Assembly (NCBI GenBank): GCA_041655735.1
Contig: JBBAEV010000045.1
Span: forward strand, 1-5,787
Length of the DNA stretch: 5,787 nucleotides
DNA from: JBBAEV01 sp041655735
GTDB lineage: Bacteria; Bacillota_I; Bacilli_A; RF39; UBA660
Reading direction: 5' to 3'
Part shown: positions 1 through 5,559 of the stretch, one piece after another
Layout: the number at the start of each line of letters is the position of its first letter
Numbering within the stretch: the stretch's first letter is position 1
Translations under genes and position numbers: made by a program
Notes under the pieces: generated by a model
Told to the model about the DNA's origin: nothing
Databases searched by the model: none
What the model saw: only the letters and a program-made list of their open reading frames with translations

Positions 1-92
1 TAATTGCAACTCCAGTTCCATCAGATGTTGAAGACGAAGCAAGGGAAGCAGAAGAAAATTGTCCCACAGGAGCCATAAGCATCGAAGAATAA
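1..92 (+). CDS. Ferredoxin, C-terminal end (partial, cut by window edge)
   Basis: The frame read from base 3 is open from the window edge to a TAA at 90-92 and gives 29 residues ending in CPTGAISIEE. The CPTGAI stretch is the last cysteine motif of small bacterial [4Fe-4S] and 2[4Fe-4S] ferredoxins, where a Cys followed by Pro binds a cluster near the C-terminus. The acidic run before it (VEDEAREAEEN) matches the negatively charged helix typical of these soluble electron carriers, and the gene stops a few residues after the motif as expected. The number of clusters cannot be told because the N-terminal cysteines lie outside the window. The protein would be a cytoplasmic low-potential electron donor; its partner is unknown. 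No convincing terminator follows the stop. Confidence 0.8.
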   Translation, partial: IATPVPSDVEDEAREAEENCPTGAISIEE

Positions 93-246
93 ACATAGAA
101 AGTTTTAACTCCAGGTCGTGGGCGTCGTGCCAAAAAATTAAAAAGATAATAGAGCCTCTTTTCTTGTAATTGAAGGTCTTTAAAATGTTGGTTTGTTACC
201 GATGATTTTGCATAAGTACAACAGGTCAATCTGCATAACGGAATGC

Positions 247-327
247 ATGTTGTGCAGAGCTTTGAGCGGAACTGAAATGAAAACAATTACTTTTGAAGCT
301 GGAGCGACTATGCCTTTTCATTCATGA
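247..327 (+). pseudogene. Cupin-domain fragment, truncated inside the metal-binding motif
   Basis: From an ATG at 247, or a second ATG at 277, the frame reads MKTITFEAGATMPFHS and then hits TGA at 325-327. The segment G-A-T-M-P-F-H-S fits the first half of cupin motif 1, G(X)5HXH(X)3-4E(X)6G. The break falls exactly where the second metal-binding histidine should be. Cupins are small beta-barrel proteins that bind a metal through these histidines. No continuation of the motif is obvious in the other two frames downstream, so this looks like a deletion remnant and not a simple one-base frameshift. The fragment is short, and the motif match could be chance. No clear Shine-Dalgarno precedes either ATG. 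Confidence 0.35.
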
Positions 328-415
328 ATAATGCTAGAGAGGCATCAAGATTGAGACAGGCTGCAAAAAGGTAGATAAAAGCTTATTTGCTGGGTGTTAT
401 TGTAGCAGAACTGAA

Positions 416-519
416 TAATTTTCATCTGAGGGTGAACCTTCTATTGTAATCGGAGCCTATAAACACATAAAAAGAGGAGTATAGAAGGTTCAAAATACAG
501 AAATTACGAGATGAAATTA
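416..519. repeat. Nested imperfect inverted repeat (long hairpin)
   Basis: The arms TGAACCTTCTAT (433-444) and ATAGAAGGTTCA (481-492) are perfect 12-base reverse complements around a 36-base loop. Outside them, TAATTTTCATCT (416-427) pairs with AGATGAAATTA (509-519) apart from one unpaired T. The spacers between inner and outer arms differ in length, 5 bases on the left and 16 on the right. Folded as RNA this gives an inner 12-bp helix, an asymmetric internal loop and an outer helix of about 8-11 bp. It has no terminal T-run, so it is not a standard terminator. It may be a structured RNA, a decayed inverted duplication or the remnant of a small mobile element. Confidence 0.55.
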
Positions 520-651
520 AGGGAATATAAGCGCTCGAAATTCTTATGCAAAAACAAGTTACCGTAATGGAGAATGAAAACTGTTAGGGATTTTGCACCC
601 CAGACTTTTTCGATAATTTTCTAGCATGTAAGACAGGGCTAGGGTATTACT

Positions 652-1203
652 TCACCGTTTTTTCTGCGGGACGAAGTAGAGCTTGTCGAGATCATATCCT
701 TGAGCAGTGGCTATGGATTGCATGGTTGCTATCGTCTCTTCAGACAGCTCATGGGTACGGGAGAGGAACCACAAAGAGTCGCGCTCGTTGTTGCCTACCA
801 ATGCCCACTGGTAATCCTCATCAAGTCCGAACACCAAATAGTCGGAGGTGAATAGGCCGAAGAACTTCACCTTAAGAGCTCCGGGAACTGCATCATCGGG
901 TCTCCAAGCTACGGCTTTTACCGAGGTATAGGAGCCATCGAGGGTCTTTTTGAAGCCGCTGTTCACGACCTGAACGCGACCATCCTCGCGAAGCGAGTAT
1001 TCAGCGGTAGTTCCAACAATGTTTTTCTCAAATCCCTTTTGGTAGCGAGCTACCTCATACCAGCGACCGAGATACCGTTCAAGGTCTAGAGAGTCGACAG
1101 TATCGAGCGGATTGCCCATACTTTTGCTAGAAATACAACCAGACAGGCTGATGGTTGTGAAAATTAGGATGGAATATATTAGAGCTTGATGAGAACGTTT
1201 CAT
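652..1203 (-). CDS. blc: Outer-membrane lipocalin lipoprotein (Blc-like)
   Basis: This 183-residue protein is a bacterial lipocalin of the Blc/apolipoprotein D type. Such proteins sit in the outer membrane by a lipid anchor and bind fatty acids or lysophospholipids, with a proposed role in membrane upkeep under stress. The N-terminus has a basic start (MKR), a hydrophobic core and a lipobox LSGC at residues 20-23, so Cys23 should be lipidated after cleavage. The lipocalin signature GRWYEVAR lies at 46-53, followed by a F-E segment near 58-59. Downstream come the family blocks TAEYSLREDG, ALKVKFFGLF, DYLVFGLDEDYQWALVG and LWFLSRT, in the same order as E. coli Blc, and the length is also close to that of E. 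coli Blc. The ATG is preceded at 6 bases by a GGGG Shine-Dalgarno-like stretch. The gene stands alone with its own promoter, so it is probably monocistronic. Confidence 0.93.
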   Translation of the reverse strand: MKRSHQALIYSILIFTTISLSGCISSKSMGNPLDTVDSLDLERYLGRWYEVARYQKGFEKNIVGTTAEYSLREDGRVQVVNSGFKKTLDGSYTSVKAVAWRPDDAVPGALKVKFFGLFTSDYLVFGLDEDYQWALVGNNERDSLWFLSRTHELSEETIATMQSIATAQGYDLDKLYFVPQKKR

Positions 1204-1235
1204 AGTTTACCCCGCTTTGTATCATAGTTAGTCCG

Positions 1236-1264
1236 ATTATAACATACTTGTAGTAGCTGGGTAA
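1236..1264 (-). promoter_or_regulatory. Predicted promoter of the lipocalin gene
   Basis: Read on the minus strand, a perfect TATAAT (bases 1241-1236) lies 17 bases after TTACCC (1264-1259), a weak -35. Transcription would begin about 25 bases before the ATG, leaving a short leader that contains the GGGG ribosome-site-like stretch at 1213-1210. The -10 is exact; the -35 matches only three of six consensus bases. Confidence 0.5.
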
Positions 1265-1311
1265 GCATTTACCTTACTATTAACTTTAAGTTATTAGCGC
1301 ACTTCCAACGA

Positions 1312-1324
1312 GGTTCAATCACTT
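1312..1324 (+). repeat. Solo copy of the ISL3 element end
   Basis: GGTTCAATCACTT is identical over 13 bases to the outer end of the right inverted repeat of the insertion sequence (5683 read inward to 5671). Its first 10 bases also equal the left repeat at 4160-4169. The sequence diverges after base 1324, so no full 26-base repeat is present. It points inward toward the insertion sequence 2.8 kb to the right. It may be the remnant end of a lost element or an end used for a larger unit. A 13-base match by chance in a window this size is unlikely. Confidence 0.6.
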
Positions 1325-1435
1325 CAATTTAGCCCTCTAGTGCATTTACTTTCTTACTTAAGCTTTACGACTTTGGTTTAAAACTACTCGCTAGTTATGA
1401 GCAGTTACAACAGTTCCTGGAGGGGAACGCTAAAG

Positions 1436-1540
1436 ATGAGTCCTAGATTTCTTCGTTGTCTAATACTTCCTTGCTTAGTGGCAGGAAGGGTTATACAATC
1501 ATGCTATAATCTTGGATATAGAGGGAGGAGTAATTCATGA
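1436..1540 (+). CDS. Possible 34-codon leader ORF
   Basis: An ATG at 1436 opens a 34-residue frame (starting MSPRFLRCLILPCLVAGRV) whose TGA at 1538-1540 overlaps the ATG of the next gene as ATGA, the usual layout of translational coupling. A GGAGGGG ribosome site lies at 1419-1425, 10 bases ahead. That site sits in the loop and stem of a small hairpin, GTTCC (1413-1417) with GGAAC (1424-1428). I recognise no family. Against it: the next gene has its own strong ribosome site and an extended -10 inside this frame, so the ORF may be accidental. Confidence 0.2.
   Translation: MSPRFLRCLILPCLVAGRVIQSCYNLGYRGRSNS
1466..1488 (+). promoter_or_regulatory. Hairpin just upstream of the -10 box
   Basis: CTTCCTTGC (1466-1474) pairs with GCAGGAAG (1481-1488) through 8 base pairs and one bulged T, with the loop TTAGTG. 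It occupies the place of the -35 region for the TATAAT at 1505 and lacks a following T-run. It could be an operator for a regulator or a structure in a longer transcript. Confidence 0.3.
1502..1510 (+). promoter_or_regulatory. Extended -10 promoter for the first beta-barrel gene
   Basis: TGCTATAAT contains a perfect -10 hexamer preceded by the TGn extension, which can make a -35 box dispensable; none is recognisable here. The start point would fall near 1517, giving a leader of about 20 bases that contains the ribosome site. Confidence 0.55.
1526..1530 (+). promoter_or_regulatory. Ribosome binding site that fixes the start at 1537
   Basis: GGGAGGAG ends 6 bases before the ATG, an optimal match and spacing. 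Confidence 0.75.
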
Positions 1541-2076
1541 AAGCAAAGATTTTGATTATCACGATCGTCTTGTTGATAGTTTGTGTTGGTACAGTGGTAG
1601 CCGATATTCCCAGTGTCTTTGAAATAAATCTTCTGAACTACTATACGATTCAAGACTTGGCAGAGACTTCGTTTGCCCGTTACACCCCGGGGGTGAGGAT
1701 GGCGTTCTTTATCACCGAATGGTTTGGCTTAGCAGGGGACATTATTATGCCTGCCCCGTTTGATGGAAGTGGTCTAGGGTATGCACTCATTCTTTCTACA
1801 GACTTGGTCTTCCGATTCCCGTTGGGGTCCTTTGACATCTATGCTGGGTTTGGTCCAGCGTATGACGTGGTTCTCGCTGATGGGACCGGAGCCCTTTTGA
1901 AAAATCATGTCAATTACAGCGCGCGGCTGGGATTCGATTTTAATATTACCCCAGTTTTCGCACTCGGAATTGAGGCCAATCAGGTTGTCAACCTAGATGG
2001 ATTGATCTCGGGTAGCACTACGTATGACGCCATGCGCGATACTTACGTCGGCCTAGCCATCAAAGTTAAGCTCTAA
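1537..2076 (+). CDS. Exported outer-membrane beta-barrel-like protein
   Basis: This 179-residue protein has a clear signal peptide: a Lys-containing start (MKAK), a hydrophobic core to about residue 19 and a VVA cleavage site before Asp23. The mature part, about 157 residues, alternates polar and hydrophobic residues in short runs such as YALILSTDLVFRF, FDIYAGFGPAYDVVL, YSARLGFDFNI and the last strand TYVGLAIKVKL. That pattern and length suit a small beta-barrel of about eight strands in the outer membrane. A GFGP motif at 104-107 resembles turns in OmpW/OMP_b-brl-type barrels and recurs in the two other barrel-like proteins of this window. No catalytic residues or lipobox are visible, and I do not recognise a named family. 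It has its own extended -10 promoter and strong ribosome site, with no partner gene downstream in the same direction nearby. Confidence 0.8.
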   Translation: MKAKILIITIVLLIVCVGTVVADIPSVFEINLLNYYTIQDLAETSFARYTPGVRMAFFITEWFGLAGDIIMPAPFDGSGLGYALILSTDLVFRFPLGSFDIYAGFGPAYDVVLADGTGALLKNHVNYSARLGFDFNITPVFALGIEANQVVNLDGLISGSTTYDAMRDTYVGLAIKVKL

Positions 2077-2370
2077 GGATATCTTATTTAGGTGCCGGTG
2101 GTGACCATTTCTTTCTCTGGTTCCTTAATGTGATAAGGTCGAGTAACGTCAGGAGTCGGGTGCAGAATCTCACAAATTTTATGCTTGGGCATCATTCTTT
2201 GTGGGAATTTGCAGGTCTAACGTAAGCAGTGCTCTTTGAGTAGTAAAGCATGTGAATTTATGTTGTCCAAGGAAATCTGAGGAATATAATTAAGGCTTGC
2301 CGATGTTTCAGGACCAATGCATCCTATGAACGGAAGTTGGCATCTGGTTACAAGACGTCGGCTTACCATG
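2077..2370. other. Intergenic region between convergent reading frames
   Basis: These 294 bases separate the first beta-barrel gene from the 3' end of the pseudogene. I found no hairpin followed by a T-run for either side. A minus-strand frame of 35 codons (2195 down to 2088) reads as coding-like but has no ribosome site. Bases about 2190-2211 loosely resemble the IS end (TTTGTGGGAATT against TTTGTGGGATT), too weak to call. Confidence 0.4.
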
Positions 2371-2955
2371 CTACAATTCAATCAGCCCCTTTATCTCAAA
2401 CGACATCTTCAATGAATCATCTGAATTGTCGGTCATCGAATCGAAGTATGAGACATCGAGTCCAGCAGCCATCCTAAGGATCCCCAACCGTTTCTCAATC
2501 ACGGTGTTTCCTCCAATCCTGAAAGCCTGGAGGTCGCTTGATAGGTACTCCTGATCGACTCCAACCTGGAAAGAAAGAGAATCGAAGAAGGTTTGGGAGA
2601 CTATCAACTTGGCATCGTATCCGTAGGCGGTTTTTGAGCCGGCGAGAGTGCTCCACGCATGATCAAAATTTAGGTTCAATGTGTAACGGTCGAAACGGAA
2701 ACTAGGACCGACTCCGTAGGAGAATTCCCAATAGGTGCTTCCGTCTTCAGTTCCATCAATACGGACGTTGGTGATGAAAGAATCCTTCGTCTTTACGCCT
2801 AATGACAACTCCAATCCACCTATTGAATACTTTCCACTCTTCCAACGTAATTCTCCCGTATGGGATATGGTGAGGTCGTTTTCTGTTGAAGTTAGGATAG
2901 CTGTGGATGCCGCGCAGATGAATGTTTTTGTTGCTCGTCCTCCGACTCTCTCCAC
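2371..2955 (-). pseudogene. 5'-truncated outer-membrane beta-barrel gene
   Basis: The open frame gives 194 residues rich in beta-strand alternation, for example ISHTGELRW, YSIGGLELSLGV, YTLNLNFDHAW, LSFQVGVDQEYL and the final SLKMSFEIKGLIEL, with a GVGP motif at about 81-84. This is what the membrane-spanning part of an outer membrane protein looks like. There is no signal peptide, the only usable start is a GTG at 2955 with no Shine-Dalgarno, and a TGA-TAG pair closes the frame about 15 bases upstream. The preceding sequence continues coding-like in another frame (2956-3070). The simplest reading is a barrel gene that lost its 5' end and suffered a frameshift. If GTG were truly used the product would not be exported. 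Confidence 0.6.
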
Positions 2956-3070
2956 AGCATAACGGTTCTATCAATCCTGACGGTACCCATCCGAGCAAAA
3001 GATATTCTTCCTGAAACCGGAGTTGGTCTCTAGTTTGTTCTACAGGTTTTACAATGGGCGTGCGGTCCAT
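2956..3070 (-). pseudogene. Frame-shifted upstream part of the beta-barrel pseudogene
   Basis: In a different minus-strand frame, an ATG at 3070 begins MDRTPIVKPVEQTRDQL and continues to a segment ending LLLGWVPSGLIEP, close to where the next frame (RYAVERVGG) takes over. Shifting frames near 2962-2970 would join the two into one protein. No ribosome site or signal peptide precedes the ATG, so the true N-terminus is missing. The link to the downstream barrel rests on adjacency and on the quality of the reading, not on recognised homology. Confidence 0.35.
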
Positions 3071-3092
3071 TTTTACTGATCGGTATTTCTTT

Positions 3093-3109
3093 TACATGTG
3101 ATTCATGTA
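3093..3109. promoter_or_regulatory. Short palindrome, possible operator
   Basis: TACATG (3093-3098) and CATGTA (3104-3109) are perfect inverted half-sites with a 5-base centre. The 17-base spacing suits a dimeric regulator, but no start signal nearby supports a specific target. Confidence 0.25.
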
Positions 3110-3125
3110 TTAACCGTTAGGGAGC

Positions 3126-3245
3126 TTAATGTAATTCGTTTTCTTCCAGCATCGCATGATAAGATTCGTCGCTAAAGATCAGGCGGTTTAAAACTGTAAT
3201 CCTTAGGATTTCTCCTGCCTCCAAGAGCCTTTGGGTTATATCAAA
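3126..3245 (-). pseudogene. Unidentified coding fragment, open between two stops
   Basis: The minus-strand frame from 3245 to a TAA at 3128-3126 gives 39 residues, including FDITQRLLEAGEILRI and NRLIFSDESYHAMLEENEL, with TGA immediately upstream at 3248-3246. The amphipathic helix followed by short strands and an acidic helix reads as real protein; the helix then beta-hairpin order could be a winged-helix piece, but I cannot name the family. There is no start codon before the first stop, so it can only be the C-terminal remnant of a larger gene. A plus-strand frame over part of the same bases also looks open, which lowers confidence. Confidence 0.35.
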
Positions 3246-3361
3246 TCATCCACACTACGGAATTTTACGTTGCAGTATGAATATGGGAGGACTGAGACTG
3301 CTGAAACTATGTGAGTAAGCCATAGTTAAAATAGAACATGTCTGGATGCAATTGAAAATAG

Positions 3362-3389
3362 TTGCCCTCTCCAGCGTAAGTGTTATAGT
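3362..3389 (+). promoter_or_regulatory. Predicted promoter of the second beta-barrel gene
   Basis: TTGCCC (3362-3367) and TATAGT (3384-3389) are 16 bases apart, and TGT directly before the -10 supplies an extended -10 element. Transcription would start near 3396, almost on top of the ATG at 3397. Either the message is leaderless or nearly so, or a later start is used, or this promoter is spurious. Confidence 0.4.
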
Positions 3390-3396
3390 GGAGGAT

Positions 3397-3960
3397 ATGA
3401 AGAAGAGATTTGCTAAAAAAGGGCGTGTGGAACAGCGGCTACGGAACATGGTTGTAACCGGATCCTTACTTCTATTTGTGACATGCGGTCTCTTCGCACA
3501 ATACTCCGTAGGAATCGAGGTAACTCCTGTGCTTTCGACTGGAATCGTCGGCGGGTATGAAAATGGGCATTTCCGAGGAGAACTAGCGCTCCATTTCTTT
3601 CCCTTGAGTTTGATCACCAGTGGTGGAGATTCGTATGAGCCTATTGTCGTGGGCAAGACCGTTGTAGCTGGGAGATTTGCGTCGTGGGGAAATCATGCGC
3701 TGTACGCTGGCGCGGGTATGCTCGTGTACATTGATTTTTTCGACAGGCCATTTGGGGTGATCGGAGTGGGGCCAGCACTTCAGTACGCGTGGAAGTTCCC
3801 TTCTCGCCAGATAGAACTGAGTTTCGATTTTGCATTCCCCTTGCTCTTCAAGGATAATTATGAGGATGATCCAGCTGATGATTTCCTCACGGTAGGATCA
3901 TTCGTAGCGTTTATGCTCATGGTTATGGCTCCGAGCATCGGGATCTCATGGACGTTCTGA
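3397..3960 (+). CDS. Exported outer-membrane beta-barrel-like protein
   Basis: From the ATG at 3397 the product has 187 residues. A long basic n-region (MKKRFAKKGR...RLR) is followed by a hydrophobic core, VVTGSLLLFVTCGLFA, and a cleavage site LFA before Gln35. The mature part of about 153 residues shows beta-barrel alternation (YSVGIEVTPVL, GELALHFFPL, HALYAGAGMLVYIDFF, QIELSFDFAFPLLF) and ends in SIGISWTF. A terminal Phe is the usual outer-membrane assembly signal. A GVGP motif lies at 123-126. The frame is open from an ATG at 3346, but that start has no ribosome site and would bury the signal peptide. ATG 3397 has GGAGG only 2 bases ahead, which is tight; GTG 3427 and ATG 3448 are alternatives. 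I do not recognise a named family. Confidence 0.75.
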   Translation: MKKRFAKKGRVEQRLRNMVVTGSLLLFVTCGLFAQYSVGIEVTPVLSTGIVGGYENGHFRGELALHFFPLSLITSGGDSYEPIVVGKTVVAGRFASWGNHALYAGAGMLVYIDFFDRPFGVIGVGPALQYAWKFPSRQIELSFDFAFPLLFKDNYEDDPADDFLTVGSFVAFMLMVMAPSIGISWTF

Positions 3961-4159
3961 GACGGCTTACCTGGAAGAGAAGGTGGTCGAATTTGAGGTG
4001 GCCATCTAGAAGTTGCATGTTTTATTTCTTGATCAATCAGCATATAATATCGGTAGCCTCATAACCTACGTTATTGAGTGTGATATGTGGCTACATAAAC
4101 TAAAGGGCTCTTGTAACGTGAGTCTTAAGCGATTTTATACTACTAATTACTCGAATTAG
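3961..4159. other. Gap between the second beta-barrel gene and the IS
   Basis: No gene is seen in these 199 bases. Apart from the paired structure at 4053-4094, I find no intrinsic terminator for the upstream gene. The sequence immediately left of the IS end (cgaattag) does not match the right flank. Confidence 0.4.
4043..4094 (+). promoter_or_regulatory. TATAAT followed by a paired structure
   Basis: A perfect TATAAT (4043-4048) is followed by GTAGCC (4053-4058), which pairs exactly with GGCTAC (4089-4094). Inside them ATAAC (4061-4065) pairs with GTTAT (4070-4074) around CTAC. No T-run follows and no -35 is clear. It could be the start of a small structured transcript or just part of the 3' flank of the beta-barrel gene. 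Confidence 0.25.
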
Positions 4160-4185
4160 GGTTCAATCATAAATCTTGTGGGATT
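4160..4185 (+). repeat. IS left terminal inverted repeat
   Basis: It starts GGTTCAATCA and ends TTGTGGGATT, and is matched in inverse orientation at 5658-5683 with differences confined to positions 11-14 and 16. It encodes the last residues and the TGA stop of the transposase. Confidence 0.85.
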
Positions 4186-5543
4186 TTATTAGTTATAGGA
4201 TTTCTTACATAGGTTTTCCTGCTAGCATCAAAGAGCTTGAGGAAGAAGTAATCGTCATCAGGATAGCCATATCCCTGGCGTCTAAGGGTCTTGATTTTAT
4301 TATTTATGCCCTCAATCTTCCCAGCAGAGATATCATAAGTTGCATGAGCGATGATTCCTTCGAAATGATTTTCAAGCAATCTTTTGAACCATCGAAGATG
4401 TTTATTACCTGTAGAGGTGCATATATCCATGATATCTGAAATCATATTAGCCATTTCAACTTCATTTTTAGTTCTGTAGGCTTCAGCAAGTTTCTCTTTG
4501 ATTAAATCTAAGGTAAATAATAACTTGTTCTGGCTAAGGAGATCCTCATATCTATCAATATAGCCAGACTTTCTGATTACAGGTTCTTTGGTGAAAAGGG
4601 AACTACCTTTTGATATGATTTTTTCTTCCTCGGCTTCTTTATCCTTTTTTACTAGGGTTCTTTTTGAAGAAGTAAGGATGTATCTGCTCTTTTTGAGGGA
4701 CTGGGCACCCTTAACATCTCCCTCTGCTAAGAGTCTTCGTTGTTCATCTTTCCTGATTTCACCTACAACCTTGTCATTGAAGTTCTTGACGATGTGAAAA
4801 TAATCGAATACTGGTTGGATATGAGGACACATATCCTCGAAGGCCTCTTGAAAGTCGCTGTTCATGTCGCAGGCAATTGCTTCAACTCCGTCCATCCATT
4901 CAAGACCCACATGTTCAATAAATGAATAAACTGAGGCTTTCTTCTTTCCATGAGCCAACCATAGGATGTGCCCTGTTTCCATGTCTATGATTATTACTGC
5001 ATACTTATGTCCATTATGGAGTTTAAATTCGTCTATTCCTAGAAATGTAGCTTGTTTTTCCGGCTTTATGAGCTTTTTCCCATCGATAGTATATTTATCC
5101 TGGAGCCTTTGCATGTCGATATTCTTAACAGTATTCTTACCCAAGCCAGTAATGAATGCAACAGCCTTGTTCGTGAATCCATAGGCGAGCAAATCCCTAG
5201 TATAGTTGAAAAGTTCCTTAGTAATCCTATGCCCTTCTGCCTGAAAAGGTACAGCCTGCATCTTGGTCTTTCTGCAAGAAGGACAAAAATACCTGAGTTT
5301 GGAGAACCTGAGGCTGCTTAGCCTTTGGCCTATATTTAGATGGTTAAGGTTGACCTCATAGGTATTGTGGATGTGCATCACTCTTTTACAATGGGAGCAG
5401 ATGCAATCCGTTTCTTCCTGCGTGAGTTCCCCATTCAAAAGGAATAACTCTCTCCCAGATACTGTCTGTACGATTTCTGTCTGATGATTGTTGAAACCTT
5501 TCAATCCTGAAGGTAATTTGATATAGTTCATTTGAAGGGTCAT
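4167..5543 (-). CDS. ISL3-family transposase
   Basis: The 458-residue protein catalyses transposition of the surrounding IS. The N-terminal zinc ribbon shows C49-x2-C52 and C87-x2-C90, with an extra Cys at 47. A helix-turn-helix-like segment follows at about 105-142 (RITKELFNYTRDLLAYGFTN then GLGKNTVKNI). The DDE catalytic domain has Asp171 in FLGIDEF, Asp226 in ACDMN and Glu411 in KIEGINNKIKTLRRQGYGY, the family hallmark. A Lys/Glu-rich insert lies at about 265-325 between the second Asp and the Glu. Length is normal and no stop interrupts it, so it may be active. The start is uncertain: AGGAG (5549-5545) is 1 base before the first ATG and 13 bases before the second, at residue 5, neither ideal. 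Weak translation would keep transposition low. Confidence 0.95.
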   Translation of the reverse strand: MTLQMNYIKLPSGLKGFNNHQTEIVQTVSGRELFLLNGELTQEETDCICSHCKRVMHIHNTYEVNLNHLNIGQRLSSLRFSKLRYFCPSCRKTKMQAVPFQAEGHRITKELFNYTRDLLAYGFTNKAVAFITGLGKNTVKNIDMQRLQDKYTIDGKKLIKPEKQATFLGIDEFKLHNGHKYAVIIIDMETGHILWLAHGKKKASVYSFIEHVGLEWMDGVEAIACDMNSDFQEAFEDMCPHIQPVFDYFHIVKNFNDKVVGEIRKDEQRRLLAEGDVKGAQSLKKSRYILTSSKRTLVKKDKEAEEEKIISKGSSLFTKEPVIRKSGYIDRYEDLLSQNKLLFTLDLIKEKLAEAYRTKNEVEMANMISDIMDICTSTGNKHLRWFKRLLENHFEGIIAHATYDISAGKIEGINNKIKTLRRQGYGYPDDDYFFLKLFDASRKTYVRNPITNKIPQDL

Positions 5544-5559
5544 GCTCCTGTTTGTTTGG

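Larger units (their letters stand above)
93..651. other. Intergenic stretch with gene remnants, no intact gene
   Basis: No open frame of useful length with a start and ribosome site is visible on either strand in these 559 bases. It holds a broken cupin fragment (about 247-327), a nested inverted repeat (416-519) and a plus-strand frame from about 339 to 587 that reads as amphipathic, coding-like sequence interrupted by stops at 372, 447, 468 and 528. The combination suggests one or more decayed genes between the ferredoxin and the lipocalin. The two genes converge here, yet I found no good intrinsic terminator for either. Confidence 0.5.
1204..1536. other. Divergent intergenic region
   Basis: This 333-base gap separates the divergently transcribed lipocalin and first beta-barrel genes. 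It holds the lipocalin promoter (1236-1264), the solo IS end (1312-1324), a possible leader ORF with a hairpin over its ribosome site (from 1413), a hairpin at 1466-1488 and an extended -10 promoter (1502-1510). I see no further gene in 1325-1412. Confidence 0.5.

Noticed and set aside
617..645. CTAGC/GCTAG inverted repeat downstream of the lipocalin stop
   Set aside because: The stem is only 5 bases with a 13-base loop and no T-run on the relevant strand, so it is not a credible terminator.
2299..2362. GCCGATGT and ACGTCGGC as a possible hairpin
   Set aside because: The arms are 8 bases with one G-U pair and nearly 50 bases apart, within chance expectation.
2735..2962. Plus-strand open frame of 75 codons
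   Set aside because: It lies antisense to the beta-barrel pseudogene, has no ribosome site and its residue pattern is that of a reverse-strand shadow.
3466..3490. Possible lipobox around the Cys in LLLFVTCGLFA
   Set aside because: The -1 Thr and -3 Phe do not fit a lipobox, and LFA before Gln is a better ordinary signal peptidase site.
3255..3656. Minus-strand open frame of 133 codons
   Set aside because: It is antisense to the second beta-barrel gene, lacks a ribosome site and is Ser/Thr/Pro-rich, typical of a shadow frame.
4176..5321. Several plus-strand frames of 61-89 codons inside the insertion sequence
   Set aside because: All are antisense to the full-length transposase and none shows a start signal or family pattern.
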